A stretch of DNA of 64,000 bases, from NCBI GenBank assembly GCA_019055375.1, contig JAHQIW010006916.1:1-64000 (forward strand). The letters are read 5' to 3'. The notes beneath the pieces were generated by a model that was given only the letters and a program-made list of their open reading frames with translations, was not told the origin of the DNA and searched no databases. The position numbers were made by a program, and so were the translations under genes. This DNA is from Parelaphostrongylus tenuis. Its lineage: Eukaryota > Nematoda > Chromadorea > Rhabditida > Metastrongylidae. Shown here piece after piece: positions 1 to 11,717 of this stretch; position 1 is the first letter of the stretch; each line of letters opens with the position of its first letter.

Positions 1-167
1 GTTTTTCGAATGCGCATTTTTTCTATAATCTTTTTCGTGAACTTTCACGATATTTTGATCATAGATGACTGCTACTTTTTTATTCTAGATAGATGCGGAT
101 TTGATAGGATTATTCATCGACGATATTTCATCATTTTTTTTTCTGATTTTTTATGTTCACGTTTCAG

Positions 168-3100
168 ATATACGTTCTTGGAAGCTCGTCTTGAAGATCA
201 AGAATTTCTTGTTAGGTGCCTAAACGAACATCATGTATGTCATTAATTGTTTTTGTAGCTATTTGCTATATTCTCCTAACATTTGGCAGTTTAATAAAAA
301 TGCAAGAGACTAGAGCTCCTGTTCAACTATTTTATGCTTTCATCTTCTCATGATGTCAAAATATGAAGTATTTTCTTAACAACATTAACTAATTAATTAT
401 TTCTATGCACTTGATCCCATTTTCTGTGTTGTTCTATCTTCAATATTTCTCTGGTTGCTTACATGACTCTTTCCACACGTCATTTGAGAGAGGTCATTGG
501 AACTAGCCTCATTATCAATGCCCTTCATCCTTCTGTGCTTAGTAAATTCCAGCTGTAACCGTGTCAGTTGAAGCCACAGGCTGGATCGTGTGAAATTCGT
601 AGTCCTACCGCTTAGTGACAAAAAAATTGCTGTTAAATTTATTCGCTGATCTCTTTGCTTGTTACTGTGACTCGAGAGCTCTCCGCTCAAGTTATTCATA
701 AAATTTTATGGCTTAACAGAACTGACCGCGCTCGACTCAACAACGACGGAAGGGTAGATTACATTTCTCATATGATTGCCTTGATATATACTATTTTTGA
801 CAAAAGATCCCTTCGACGAATAACCATAAACTATCCGTTAAAGAAAGTGACTAAGTATCAATTTCTATTTCAAAGTCAGAAGAGCTTATGCTTCGTGTAT
901 AATTTCCTGTCTGTCACCACCCACGACAGCCCCTCATAACCTTACGATCTTCCTCTCAAGCTAACGCGGAAGTGGTCTACGGAACCATTTCATGGATGTT
1001 TTGAAGAGTTTGAAAATATCTGCATATTTTCATTTTGATTTTTTTAATATCACTAAGTTATCTTTTATCTCAGACTTTGCTTCCAACTCCCTATATTTTT
1101 CATTAGTTTTTTTTTTGCATTGTATTTCCCCAAGCTTTTAGGTTGACATGGTAATCCATTTCGCTGCCATCACTCACGTTGACGACTCATATACAGACCG
1201 TATTGGAACAATTCATGATAACATCATTTCTACGACTTCTTTGCTAGAGTGTATAGTAAATCGGAACTATAAAGAAGTGCAGAAACTTGTGCATATTAGT
1301 ACTGGTAAATTTTGCTTTTTCACTCAATCGTAAAATTGTGAAAGATATATATTACTCTTTGTAGACGAGGTATACGGTGACTCATCTGACGACACGGTTC
1401 CTAAGACTGAGAACTCTTTGCTTAATCCGACAAATCCATACGCAGCTAGTAAAGCTGCTTGTGAAATGGTGATTCGCTCATACGGAGTGAGTGCTTCTAT
1501 AATTTTATTTATTTCTCCGGTTTATTTACATTAACCGACATCACATAACATGCGAATCGCGGTCTTTTCTGTATCCAATTCGTTGTTTCGCATCCGTAAT
1601 CCACGGTGATTTTTTATGGCTACTTCATGAAAGTTACTGAACTCTGGTCGACTAACTTCTAGGAAGTTCGTAGAAAATTCTCTGCTAAAACGCTGCAGAA
1701 CTTTATAACAAAATTTCGTCTGCTGTTATACATCGGAACATTTTCCCAGATAAATCCTATTGCATTTTTCTAAACCCGGAGTAATGGGAGGGGTGGAAGA
1801 GTGGATGCAAGGAGGAGAGAGAGAGAGGGAAGCGAATTAGCAATCAAGACTGTTTAACCACGCCTAATGTCTAAATGTTGTGCCTCGCGGGCCTCCAATG
1901 TGTTTGATTGGTCTCATAATTGCTATCTGAGCCAACTTGTCATGTGGTCTGTTAAATGGGGCTCTTGGACAGCCAGTTACATGTGTTTCGACCTTACAGT
2001 CTCGTCAGTCGGGCAGAACCTTTCTTCTTTCAGCCAATCCTCTGCGGGTGCTCCAGTCCCCGACAAATTAGGTTTTCTTTGTCAATTAGGGTTTTTAGTG
2101 TCTTAGGTTTCCTTGCTACACTATGCCCCAATATTGATTTTTCTTCTGAGTTTTTAGTTAGAGATTAGTGTTGAAGTGACAGCAGGTCTATTCGATGCAG
2201 ACTTCAAGTTTCAGCATTCATACAGACTTCCTTACGTGATTGTTCGTATGAATAACGTCTATGGACCACGACAGGCTTGTACAAAGTTGATTCCAAAATT
2301 CACAAAATTGGCACTTGAAGGCAAACCTTACCCACTTATGGGAGATGGGTTGCATAAAAGGTGATGTCTTTTTCTCGGACTAGACCATGTTGAGCTAAAA
2401 CTAATCGAAATAGGCCCTCAGCTCTTTTAGAAGCTGGATGTATGTGGAAGACTGTTCGGACGCTATAAAAAGAGTAGCTGAATGTGGTGGACTCGGTGAG
2501 GTATACAATATCGGCACCGAATTTGAAATTACTAACCTCGAATTAACCGGAAAAATTCATGAGATCGTCGGCAAGTTGAAAAAACGGTATGTTCAATGAA
2601 AGTTATGGTTTTGTGTATTTGAAACAAGTTTTGTCCAAATGGATTCTCTTATAATTATTCTACTAGTTTCCCCCTGTCATGATAACGTAGACGAAGCGAT
2701 TAACCATTCAAACGCTCACAACAAATGTCGATGTTTATTGTACCCAGTCAATCTCGTTAATTTCTTCTTTCGCCTATCCAGTGGTAGGGGAGGGGGGAAG
2801 GGGCTCCGTGGCCGAGTGGTTGACATGCTCTCACGGCGCGCGTGGAGTCAAACTCTATCCCCAACTCTAGCCGGTAGTCAACAATAACGTCCTATGAAAC
2901 GCCACAGCAAGGCTGTCCTCGAGATTGCAAGGAGACTCGCTCAACCTCTATTCTACGCCGTTCAGGAAGGAGACGAATAACGAATTGAATGCTAGAAGTA
3001 CTGGGGTTCGCACAGTGAAAGAAATACTGTGATGACGGATCAAATAAAGTGCTAAAGAAAAATAAAAAGTGCTAAACACACTCAAGTTAGAATTTCTTTA

Positions 3101-3609
3101 GTATTCCATTTTCTGCATCATCTATAATCCTGATAGTCATCACATTTTGAACAACTGTCGATAAGCTCTATTTGTCTGTATCACCCACTAATGCTTATTA
3201 GTGAGCTCCTCTCTGTCAAAAACACCAATAGATTCGCATTAAAATTTGAAAACTGCGTGAAGAGTCGAATTTCTTTACGTTCGCTTTGGTTGATGATGCG
3301 AGTTTTAGTGAAGTTTCCAAAATCCTGAAACCTGATTGTTTGAATTTTTTTTATCCCTTGAAATTCTCTGCTAGAGATTTGTGGATGCAATTATAATTAG
3401 GATTATTCAGAGAAAAATCTTCTCCTTCATTCATGCCCATACTTGATCGACCATATCACGATCGTCGTTATCACATAGATTTCTCCAAAATTAAAAAGGA
3501 GATGGGTTGGCAGTGTACAACACCGTTCGAGAGCGGTTTAATGACGACAATCAACTACTATGTGAAACAACACAAGCGGGAATTAGCGGCAGCATGTCTC
3601 CGTGGATGA
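168..3609 (+). CDS. rml-2: dTDP-glucose 4,6-dehydratase-like (rml-2/TGDS type), 5' partial
   Basis: NAD-dependent short-chain dehydrogenase-fold enzyme expected to turn dTDP-glucose into 4-keto-6-deoxyglucose, the second step towards activated rhamnose in nematodes; cytosolic. Predicted exons: 168-234, 1142-1304, 1365-1486, 2215-2360, 2431-2586, 3411-3609; all five junctions keep phase and the ORF ends at TGA 3607-3609. The 283 visible residues include VIHFAAITHVDDS, the active-site YAASKAACE (YxxxK), VIVRMNNVYGPRQ, PLMGDG, SWMYVEDCSDAI, EVYNIGT and DRPYHDRRYHID near the C terminus. TGDS proteins are about 350 residues, so roughly 60 are missing: the N-terminal GxxGxxG NAD-binding strand, which must lie left of the window. 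No disabling change is seen. Introns 3 and 5 are expanded by repeats (a foldback-family fragment and a tRNA-headed SINE). The gene converges on the MBL-fold gene downstream. Family assignment is secure; the rml-2 name rests on recalled C. elegans homology. Confidence 0.93.
1790..2110 (+). repeat. Foldback-family fragment in an intron of the rml-2-like gene
   Basis: Within intron 3. The stretch with CAACTTGTCATGTGGTCTG, GGGCTCTTG-ACAGCC and CTCGTCAGTCGGGCAGAACC matches, in the same order, the left arm of the inverted repeat at 12403-12580. Only one arm is present. It produces the spurious plus-strand frames around 1867-2168. Confidence 0.75.
2800..3070 (+). repeat. tRNA-Ser-headed SINE-like repeat, copy 1
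   Basis: The head has a good RNA polymerase III A box (TGGCCGAGTGG, as in tRNA-Ser) and a degraded B-box area (GGAGTCAAACTC). The body shares GAAACGCCACAGCAAGG, GCAAGGAGACTCGCTCA and a GATCAAATAAAGTGCTAA tail with copies at 36359-36620 and 20780-21006 and a truncated copy at 18436-18545. All are on the plus strand. This copy lies in the last intron of the dehydratase gene. Confidence 0.8.
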
Positions 3610-4928
3610 ACTTTGCACAATGTGATGGTCATACGAACTCCAGACAAAAGTTACCAGTTTTTCACTCAGTGAGTAAATCAGATATTCGCTTATTTTTGGC
3701 TCATCTACTTGAACTTTCTGTGTCTCAGACGATATTGTATTGTAAGTTCCATAATATATGTGGTGATCGCAATCTTTTCTACGTTTATTTCTTCGCAAAT
3801 GTACGAACCGTCCGTTTATTGTTGCACACGACAACTGTAGCAGCGGTAGCATCAGAATGCCTGAACACATACTTGGCGGCATGGATACTATAGCGTCAAC
3901 GCACGATTGAACAAGCCTTCATTGCATTTTTGACGGAGCGCATTGTTTTCAATGCACTCCTCTTTGCTTCGTTTTTTCGTCTAACAAAATTTATTCACTA
4001 GACTTTCTGTTGTCAATCGATAGCTTGAAAATCATATTTCATGTAGCAAGCTTAATCCATAATAAGGCTTTCCCATTGTGTTGCACTAACAGAGAAAAAG
4101 TCATATTTTGCTCGCGGAGTATGATGGCCTGTTGTTTGAACTTCTCAGCGCATTTGTTGGTAACGATTTAGTAAAGTTTAGGGACCTGGGCATTTAATAT
4201 CAGGAAAAGATGGCACGATACCATAAAGACTTTTATAAAACTATTTTCTGCGCGAGGGACTCCTATGCGTTCAGAATCCTCATTTTTTAATGGGAAAACC
4301 ACATCCTAGGGAAAAAGCCCATTTTTAGCACTTATTACACATTTTAGTCGTCGTAATCAACGCTGTGGTCTGTAAACACATACTTTACGATGTATTACTA
4401 GCAGAAGAAACTTATATGGAGGTATTTTTATTACCTGTTTCTTTTAACTATGGGCGCATGTTGATGTGGCTGTTCTGACACTGGGCATTTTGTACCCATT
4501 CTGCATGCTCCATATACTTTTTTTTTCCTCGAATGTAAACGTTGTGATTTCCTAAGCCTCGCGCAGTTCTCACTTCTTGGATACCTGAATAAGATAATTT
4601 TCAGTCACTTGCAACTTTCCATTTTTCGAGCTATAAGACGACATTTTTTGTTTTCCCATTTTCCTTGTATAATTGCTAACAGATCGTAAAAATGTCTCTT
4701 TTTTCCTTCCCGCAATTCATCACTATTCAAATTTTTTTCTGAAAATCTCATCATTCATCATTTTACTGTGATTTAAACCTTTAATGGTGCGATGAGGTAT
4801 CTTTTTTGCTGATCATCTTTAACAACGAATTTCATGTGATTAATGAACGAGATAAAATTGATAGAATACATAAAAATTAACCCAGAAAAGATCTATTCGC
4901 TCCATATCTGCATCACTACTCTAAAGTA
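3610..4928. other. Intergenic gap between two convergent genes
   Basis: No exon, repeat or RNA gene recognised here. The only long frames (3507-3893 plus, 3583-3882 minus) overlap the last rml-2 exon or show no protein-like pattern. Confidence 0.6.
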
Positions 4929-7000
4929 TTAGCACGAAAATCCCGTACTTATTTCTTGTGTTACTTGAAACGGTGCACCGTGCCCAGGAACGATCCAGAT
5001 CGCTTGACATATCATCGTTCGCCGTGACATGGCTTGTTCTGTTTCGTTAGTACTCAACGGCTGCCACATCATTGGATAGTCAAGATCCTCACGCCTCATA
5101 AACGTATCACCTACAAAGATATACTCGTATTTATGGATTAGACGAACATAAATCTAAAATTATCACGCAGATTTTTCATCACAGCTGTGATATTGTGCAA
5201 TGTGTGGAGTTTTCTTTTGCTTACAGTAATCTCATGAATATAATGTGGAAGGAGGCATTGATTAGAGGTACTTCAAGATACACACAGAGTCGGTTGTTGG
5301 TTTGGCTTAACAATCCGGGCCCACTAAGTCTTCTTTTTCTCCGAGGTCGACAAATTGACGCCGGACTTATCTGGACTTTAGGGACGTTGACGTGGTGAAC
5401 TGACAGGCCCCCGTAGGTTATTGTAGAGATCACATGCATAGTGAACCACGTTTAATGCCTCTAATGGAGTTGATTGCATTTTGGTCTCTAGTGAATAGAT
5501 TAACGCCCATTGCTTTTTTAAAATTTTTCTGATATGTGTGCATAATGAATTGCTTAGTGGTAAATATACATTAGAGCAAACATCTTCCACTTGTGTGTAT
5601 GTCATACTCAAAGTACATTCGTACTATACCATGAAACCCTGTATCAAGGCTACCAATATTGGCGTAGTTTTTCTGACTCTTATTTGATTTCCAAAAAGTC
5701 TGATGTGCTAATAAGTCAGATCTCAAAGAGATAGAAGGGTGCACGGCATTTGTCAAATATGAAAGTCTACAGCAGTACAAGTATTTGTAATGTTCTAACT
5801 CTATGTCCTGTAGGAAAGTTATTTCATCGTAATCTGTTCACTCAAAAACATGTGATTTTTCATTAAGCCACCAGCATATGGATTAAAATAAATAAAACTT
5901 TTTTCACTACCTTCAAACAACATTGGTCTCAACTGCAGCTGTGTATTGATTTATGCAATTGTGCTACCTGCTATTATTACTCTTCTCATATTCTGTTCAT
6001 CAGTAGTAACAACGGCGATATCATCCGATGAGTGTACAATTCACTTCATCAAGTAAATGTTATCGGTCAGTGAATGCTGACTACTCTAAAGAAGCACAAT
6101 CAGTCTTGATAGTGTGAAAGTCGTTGTAGAGACTGACCTCGAAAAGACTACTCAAATTAAACACAGTGTGATGATAAATGTACCACCCTTGATAGTGCAT
6201 TGCGTCCGGAAAATCATGTATACCACCGCCATGATCCGGATGACCATGTGTTGTCACAACGATGTCAATATGCGGAGGTGCTAGATTTTGTTCCTCTAAT
6301 GCTAAAACGAATTTCCAATTGTACTGGATAATTTCAACTAGTTCATACTATGCATGAGCAAACCACACGTCTGAAAATGCTGAGTATTACCGCTGTCAAA
6401 TAAGCAATCAAGAATAATGAGTTGCTACAATGACTGCGGAATTTTTCTTTGCGTTGAATACCTCACGTTTGGAAAACAGGTGTCACAGGCATCTTAGTAA
6501 TCCTTTCTAATCTTGACAATAAAAACTGCTAATCTACTGAATTAACTTACCTTTCAACAATTCCATTCGTCCACTGATATCTGTTCCAAGTCCGGTATCG
6601 ACTAGTATGTTCTTTCCATTGTCTTCAACAAGAGTAATGGATGCAATGAAATTGTAATAACAATCGTTTGCCTGATTAGCAGAACCCTGAAATTTCATGA
6701 CTATAGTAGTATAAAAATGATTTAAATAAAGCTGTTGAAGCTTACTGCACTTGAAAGATTCCGTTTCGGATATACCTTTATCAATAATCTAAAGTTTTAA
6801 ATGGGCACGGAATAATAGATGAATTAAAGAAGTATTTTAACTTACATTTCTAAGCATAGTCAGCTTAGGTTTTGGTTTATCAGTGATCAACACGTGCTTC
6901 ATGGGGCGGTTCTCTTTAGCTTTTTTGATTTGCATGAGAATGTTGCTGAGTTGAAGACTGAGTTCCCGCATACTTGACTCCCAGTCTTCGTTTGATTCAT
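4929..7000 (-). pseudogene. swip-10: MBLAC1/SWIP-10-like metallo-beta-lactamase-fold protein with in-frame TGA, 5' partial
   Basis: Metallo-beta-lactamase-fold hydrolase of the MBLAC1 group; the C. elegans relative swip-10 acts in glia to restrain dopamine signalling. Predicted exons, 5' to 3': 7000-6846, 6686-6551, 6301-6138, 6076-5968, 5110-4929, all with GT/AG sites and matching phases; stop TAA 4929-4931. Visible motifs in order: ILVDTGLGTD (strand before motif 1), THGHPDHGGG (HxHxDH zinc ligands), HSSDDIAVV (after motif 3), VIIAGDTF (metal-bridging Asp) and VPGHGAPF (last His). The first exon encodes a charged, probably helical stretch before the domain. Exon 4 has TGA at 6041-6043 where the Thr of the usual TPGH should be, and the next two residues are I-V instead of P-G; the His is kept. 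Either a disabled gene, a damaged allele or a local sequence fault. More 5' exons are expected above 7000 but I could not find them. Confidence 0.85.
6041..6043 (-). other. In-frame TGA at the MBL motif 3 position
   Basis: Read on the minus strand the exon runs HSLTDNIYLMK, TGA, IVHSSDDIAVV. The phase is fixed by both neighbouring exons (phase 0 in, phase 1 out), so the stop cannot be removed by another canonical splice choice that I can see. Confidence 0.8.
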
Positions 7001-7289
7001 CTGTAATAACTCACTGTATTATAAGTATACTCCTGCATCATATGGCTTCTAGGGGTTGCAGTCATGTGTATCAAACTCCAACGTGGAGCTCATCCCTCAA
7101 CGGTGTCCGCTGAAAAGCTGAAAAGCGCATTTCGGCGCGGCGTGAGTACGAATTAAGTCTACTGTCACGTGCTCGAGTTATTCGATCATCAACAAGATTA
7201 CAACAATTATAACAGGTGACTGTAATTTTTGAAATCAAAGTTGTTAATGAAATCACCGTGACCACTTCTATCTTGAGTGGGCTGAATAT

Positions 7290-7521
7290 TTCTTCAAAGT
7301 TGACGAAAATGCAACAAAGTGGTGACGAATATCTAAATCTATGTCCTCTGACAATTTCTCTTTTTCGTATGTTTCATGAAGCAGTGCTTCTTCAACGTCA
7401 AGAAAAATTTTACGTCATCATTGCTTTAGTTCTGCTTAACTTTATCGTAAAATGGTTATTTCCGACTAAATCGAAGGCTACATTCAATAAAATTTTCTCT
7501 TATCTCAGCAACCACATTTAG
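7290..7521 (+). CDS. Unidentified exon-like ORF with one membrane segment
   Basis: I do not recognise it. The frame ends at TAG 7519-7521 and codes for a charged stretch (LLQRQEKF) followed by a hydrophobic run (YVIIALVLLNFIVKWLF), then a basic tail. The layout faintly recalls ARL6IP1/reticulon-type ER membrane proteins, but no diagnostic motif is visible. An acceptor-like AAAG precedes the segment near 7299. No partner exons found. Confidence 0.25.
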
Positions 7522-7559
7522 CTTAAATGCTTTTCGATCATGGTTGCGCACATCGACGT

Positions 7560-7632
7560 ACACGTAACACATACATATATAAAAATATGTATATATATGC
7601 TATTGTATATATATATATATATATATATGTAC
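7560..7632. repeat. AT-rich microsatellite
   Basis: Broken ATAC/ATAT units ending in an uninterrupted TA run of about 24 bases (near 7605-7629). It gives spurious tyrosine/isoleucine-rich frames on the minus strand. Confidence 0.9.
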
Positions 7633-9175
7633 TCACAATTGCTCTGAGTATAAATGGAGAGAGCAAATGAACCTGGCGCAATAGAAACTGAACTCTGTCG
7701 CCGCAGCATTCCTCCTGCTCTTGAAGGGACGATTTGCAGCTTCGCATTCGCGTTTGACTAAGTACTTGCCACTTGGCTACTGCCACGTAGTATTTTGGAT
7801 GACCAGTTCAAGGTTCTACATATGAACAAAATCGTGCAGTCGAGCAAATAGTTTCAACAATTACTTGCTCAAGATATCAAGTCCTTGATAAAAGAACATA
7901 CTTTTAATTAAAAGATGGGTAAGTACACAACGTATTGTAACGTTCTTCAACGAGAGAATACAATAAGAAACTGCCTCATGTTGGAACGATGAATTCTTTC
8001 ATTATTTCCGTGATCATCGCTAGGGGCCATTCGTTCCCATTGTTCCATGACAGTCTAAAAATTGCATAGTTTAGATTATCCCACTTTTACGAGACTTTGT
8101 GGAAATTTTCAGAAAAGTTTTTGGAACGCTAAAAAAAGATGCGAACATTTGCCTACAGTTCTCGAAACGGTTTCATCATCCTCCTCATTTCGAATCATAA
8201 TCCGTGACGGTGTTGACGGGGGTGATAAAGAGGTGGTGATGTGGACGACGGATTTGAGGCAGTGGATATGTTCATTTTTTGAAATAAAGGTTTTCGGCGA
8301 TCGATAAATGCCTGAAATGAAGAGCTCTAGAAATATATATCTAGAAGTGAATTAAGCCCTTGAGTCGCGCGTTGATTTTTCACTCGGCCGGTGACGTGAT
8401 AGGCATGATAATGTGAGTCTCAATCTACGAAATAATGTCCAATATTTCCATTAGATTCGCAAACATACAGAATTCTCGCCTCGTGGAGCGTGATGTGGTC
8501 AACGGAGGCACATATATGTGTGACTTGGGACTCATTGAGCCAAAACCTATTCTGCTTGGGCTTGTACATTAAAAAATGCTCACAATCGTATAGGATGTCT
8601 TGCGTATTTTTTTCTTTCACATTATAATTATATGTGGGTCAATGTGTCGAAAATGCTGGTACTTTCTACCAAAATCGATCATTTCATATATTCAATAGAA
8701 CTTTTAATAAGAAAGAGTCGGCTATAGCTTAAGCACAAACATCAACAGCGACCTGTTTATGTCTCTAATTTTTCTCACCTGTACAGATTTGAAAGTTCTT
8801 TGAAGGTTTGCTGCGTTGGTTCATTTAATGGTGGCTTACTTAGACATTCGTCGTTCGTCTTTCATATTTCGCTGAACTGAACGCTATAAATTTTAAAGAG
8901 ATGATGACGATTAATATGATTTTACGGACATTTGATGTTCATGTTGCATCTGATTTTTTTTTAGTCATTGATGACATAGACATCAGGCGTAATGTTTCGC
9001 GCGGTAACGTCAACATTGGTCCAGCTCGAATCGCTGACTCCGGCGGACTCACAAGCTAAATGAATTCGTTGATGAAGTTACAATTTCACAAGTAAAAAAA
9101 GAAAAATATTTCCAGTTATTCTACTTTTTTAGGCAGTATGCTTTCCTAACGTATCCACTTTTTATGTACCGTCCT
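7633..9175. other. Gene-poor stretch upstream of the MBL-fold gene
   Basis: The missing 5' exons of the MBLAC1-like gene should lie in or beyond this stretch. The minus frame 8420-8620 (66 residues) has fairly protein-like composition but no motif I recognise, and its phase relation to the exon at 7000 cannot be tested by eye. Nothing else recognised. Confidence 0.4.
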
Positions 9176-9189
9176 AAAACGTAGATAAA

Positions 9190-10110
9190 GTTTTTTTCTG
9201 ATCAGGAGCGAACAAATGAAAAACCGCTCTCATCCACTGAAGAGGAAATTTACATAGGCGTGCTAGTAATGAATCGAAAGCTGAGGCCTGGATCTACCGC
9301 TACACGTCGCCGTTTTTCTAAAACACGCTTTTATAACGTTGTAGCATCCAGATCAAAAGTTGTCTTTCACACTCTCTTTTTGCCTTCATTTTTATCACGC
9401 GTATAGCCCGCTGGTAGCCGAAAAGTACGTCATTGTGTGGAGAAATTCTTTTAGCATCTTCGTCAATCGTTTTGTTTGGACTTTCCTTCAAAGCGGAGGA
9501 AAATTTCCAATTGAATAACAAAATATCGCTCGTCCCACCTTGCCCCGCCTTTGCCACGCTCCCTGCTACGGCCCTCGCCTTGTCGAATAGCTTGTAAAGA
9601 ATGTTACCAAAAATGTGAAACTCAATCTTATTTTCCCTGCTGAACCCTATTTCCAGAAAATAAGTTCATCGCTAGGATCAGAAAACATCACTCCATCAGA
9701 TGACTACTAATAGTCTTGAGAAAGAGCTTTGTCCTGCGAGGTCTAAGGCACAAATCGAAGACCAGAGGAGATCGAAAGATTAGAGATCAAAAGCAAACAC
9801 ATTTCTGAGTTCTTTTGAGTTTGTGCTATAGCTTACTAGATTCGTTCATAGTTTCGTTCTAGTACTCCGAGGCAAGAGTTTTGTCGAGCGAAACATAAGC
9901 AAGATGCGAGAAAAAGACGTGGTTTTACGAAACATGATCTTATTTTGAATGTTACAATGTTATAAGGGGATGTTTTGATAAACCAGCGACGTGGGGTTGT
10001 AGCCACAAGTTTCAGTTTCCGAATGGTTACTAATACTCCTATAACAAGTTTTCTTCCAGCGAATGAAATCGATTTTTGCTTTGATCTCTTTTAACCACAA
10101 GGGACCGTAA
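9190..10110. mobile_element. Long-TIR element family A, copy A1
   Basis: About 0.92 kb. The left end (ACAAATGAAAAACCGCTCTC, then AGGCGTGCTAGTAATGAATC) is an inverted match to the right end (GGTTACTAATACTCC, then CAGCGAATGAAATCGA). The whole unit is colinear with copy A2 at 47362-48263, including GTTGTAGCATCCAGATCAAA and GGCCCTCGCCTTGTCGAATA in the interior. No transposase frame, so probably a non-autonomous DNA transposon. Confidence 0.8.
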
Positions 10111-10129
10111 ACTATGTTAAAAGCTTCAA

Positions 10130-11300
10130 TGTCAATGTTCTTCTCTGATTAGCGAAGAAATGTAGATTTCACCAAAATATTTTCAATACGAATTAAACTG
10201 ACTTTTCGCAGTGCATCAAACATTTTCTGATTTCATTGTAACACAGGGTTAATTTAGCTCAGTGAATAGAGATGCACTATGATACAAATGTAGTATTCGA
10301 TACTGCGCCACGATTTCATCAGGCGTTCTGTTCTTTCGTTAGCGACAATTAGTACCATAGCTTCTTGAGAAGACAAAGACATCAACTCCGCTGACACATT
10401 GGAAGGCTATGACAATGCATTGTATAGGTCGGTTATGCATTGAATCACCTCAAATGATAACTGATAAAGTCGAATGTGTGACCCAGTTGTTATGGAATAA
10501 TCAAAACTGAGAGATTTATGCTTTTACTGCAGCACGTGACTAAAAACGAACTGTGCACGACAACCGACGACGTTCTGAGCAAGGTTGAATATAATATAAA
10601 ATATCTGGATAATGGCAAGTTACCACTACAACTTCAAGCGGGAAACGCTGTCACAATATCGACTAATTTTACCAAGATTACGATCTTCGCGAACACTACT
10701 AATAGGAGATTCAAAAATTAGATAAGATTAATAAGAATATCCCCATCTTTTTTTTTACTTATCAACAGTTTCCATTTTTTCAAACTTTCTTTGATGTAAA
10801 ACATTTGCCAAGAGAGATAGTCGAAAATACCTCCAACAACTAGACTGAATCCAGCAATTAATATTTGTGCTCTCATTTGATGACAAACTTGCACAAAGTC
10901 GTTGAATTCAATACAGTTTTTATACCACTTTTGTCCCGAAAGTTGTAGCTCTCACATCTTCTTCAGAAACGAGACATTCAAGTAGAATTGAGATAACTGT
11001 GTCTTTATTTTCTACCTTTCAAGTTTTTATAAACTTCCATTTGAAATTTAGTGCTTTGACAGAACGTATTGGCTGTAATGTTCCCACTATTGGCTTGAAA
11101 AATGACCTCGAGAATTGTTATAGTACTTCAAACATCAATTCTGGCGCTGCAGATTTTACATTTGGTACTCAACAAATTTTTGATATCGCACTGGAATTTG
11201 CTCATAATTACAAAAAAAAGTACTCTTATTTGTTGGGAAGATAAATTCTTTTTATCTAACCGCTTTATACCGATGGTTTCATGATATAGGTATACTCAAT
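10130..11300. other. Region with two unassigned protein-like frames
   Basis: Plus frames at 10518-10721 and 10999-11244 have plausible composition but match nothing I know. The second reads as an exon after the acceptor-like TTTGACAG at 11055-11062 (ERIGCNVPTIGLKNDLENC, then DIALEFAHNYKKKY) and closes at TAA. If real they could belong to one plus-strand gene; no linking evidence was found. Confidence 0.3.
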
Positions 11301-11311
11301 GATGTGGCGTG

Positions 11312-11420
11312 ATGTGAAAAACTGCTGCGTAAGGCGGACTCGAACTCGCACTTCACCCTACCGGGGGTGCATGCTCTAACCTGTTGAGCCACCGACGTCT
11401 GTACTGCCCATTACGCTTTC
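11312..11420 (-). repeat. tRNA-like repeat family S2, copy 1
   Basis: On the minus strand: A-box-like GGTGGCTCAACAGGTTAGAG and B box GAGTTCGAGTCCG at tRNA-like spacing. Same family as the copies at 29240, 41035, 46713 and 63868. No good cloverleaf ends, so a derived repeat rather than a working tRNA gene. Confidence 0.7.
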
Positions 11421-11717
11421 TACGCTACAACTCATCAATCGTTAGCAACCAACCGTAAATGGTTCACCGCTATAAAGCAGTTAAATGAAAAAAAGTTCGG
11501 TAGTTCAACGGCTTCGAGCACAAGACACCGGATCAGCGTTGATATCTTGCAAAGACTGTGAGTTTTCAATAAATATAAATCCCTTTTTGTATTTTATAAA
11601 GTATGAAGGATTAAGCTCGTGCTGTTGATTAATCTCTATTGCATGTAACATGGATTTGGTTCCACTATGCATTGTTAGAGGTGACTACATGCATATTTGT
11701 TATTTACCATCACTCGC

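Noticed and set aside
5221..5780. Minus-strand ORFs inside the MBL-fold gene
   Set aside because: They lie in the intron between exons 4 and 5 and carry no MBL motif; the exon phases on either side join without them.
6041..6043. Selenocysteine reading of the in-frame TGA
   Set aside because: The family has threonine, not cysteine, at this position and the neighbouring P-G residues are also changed; no reason to invoke recoding.
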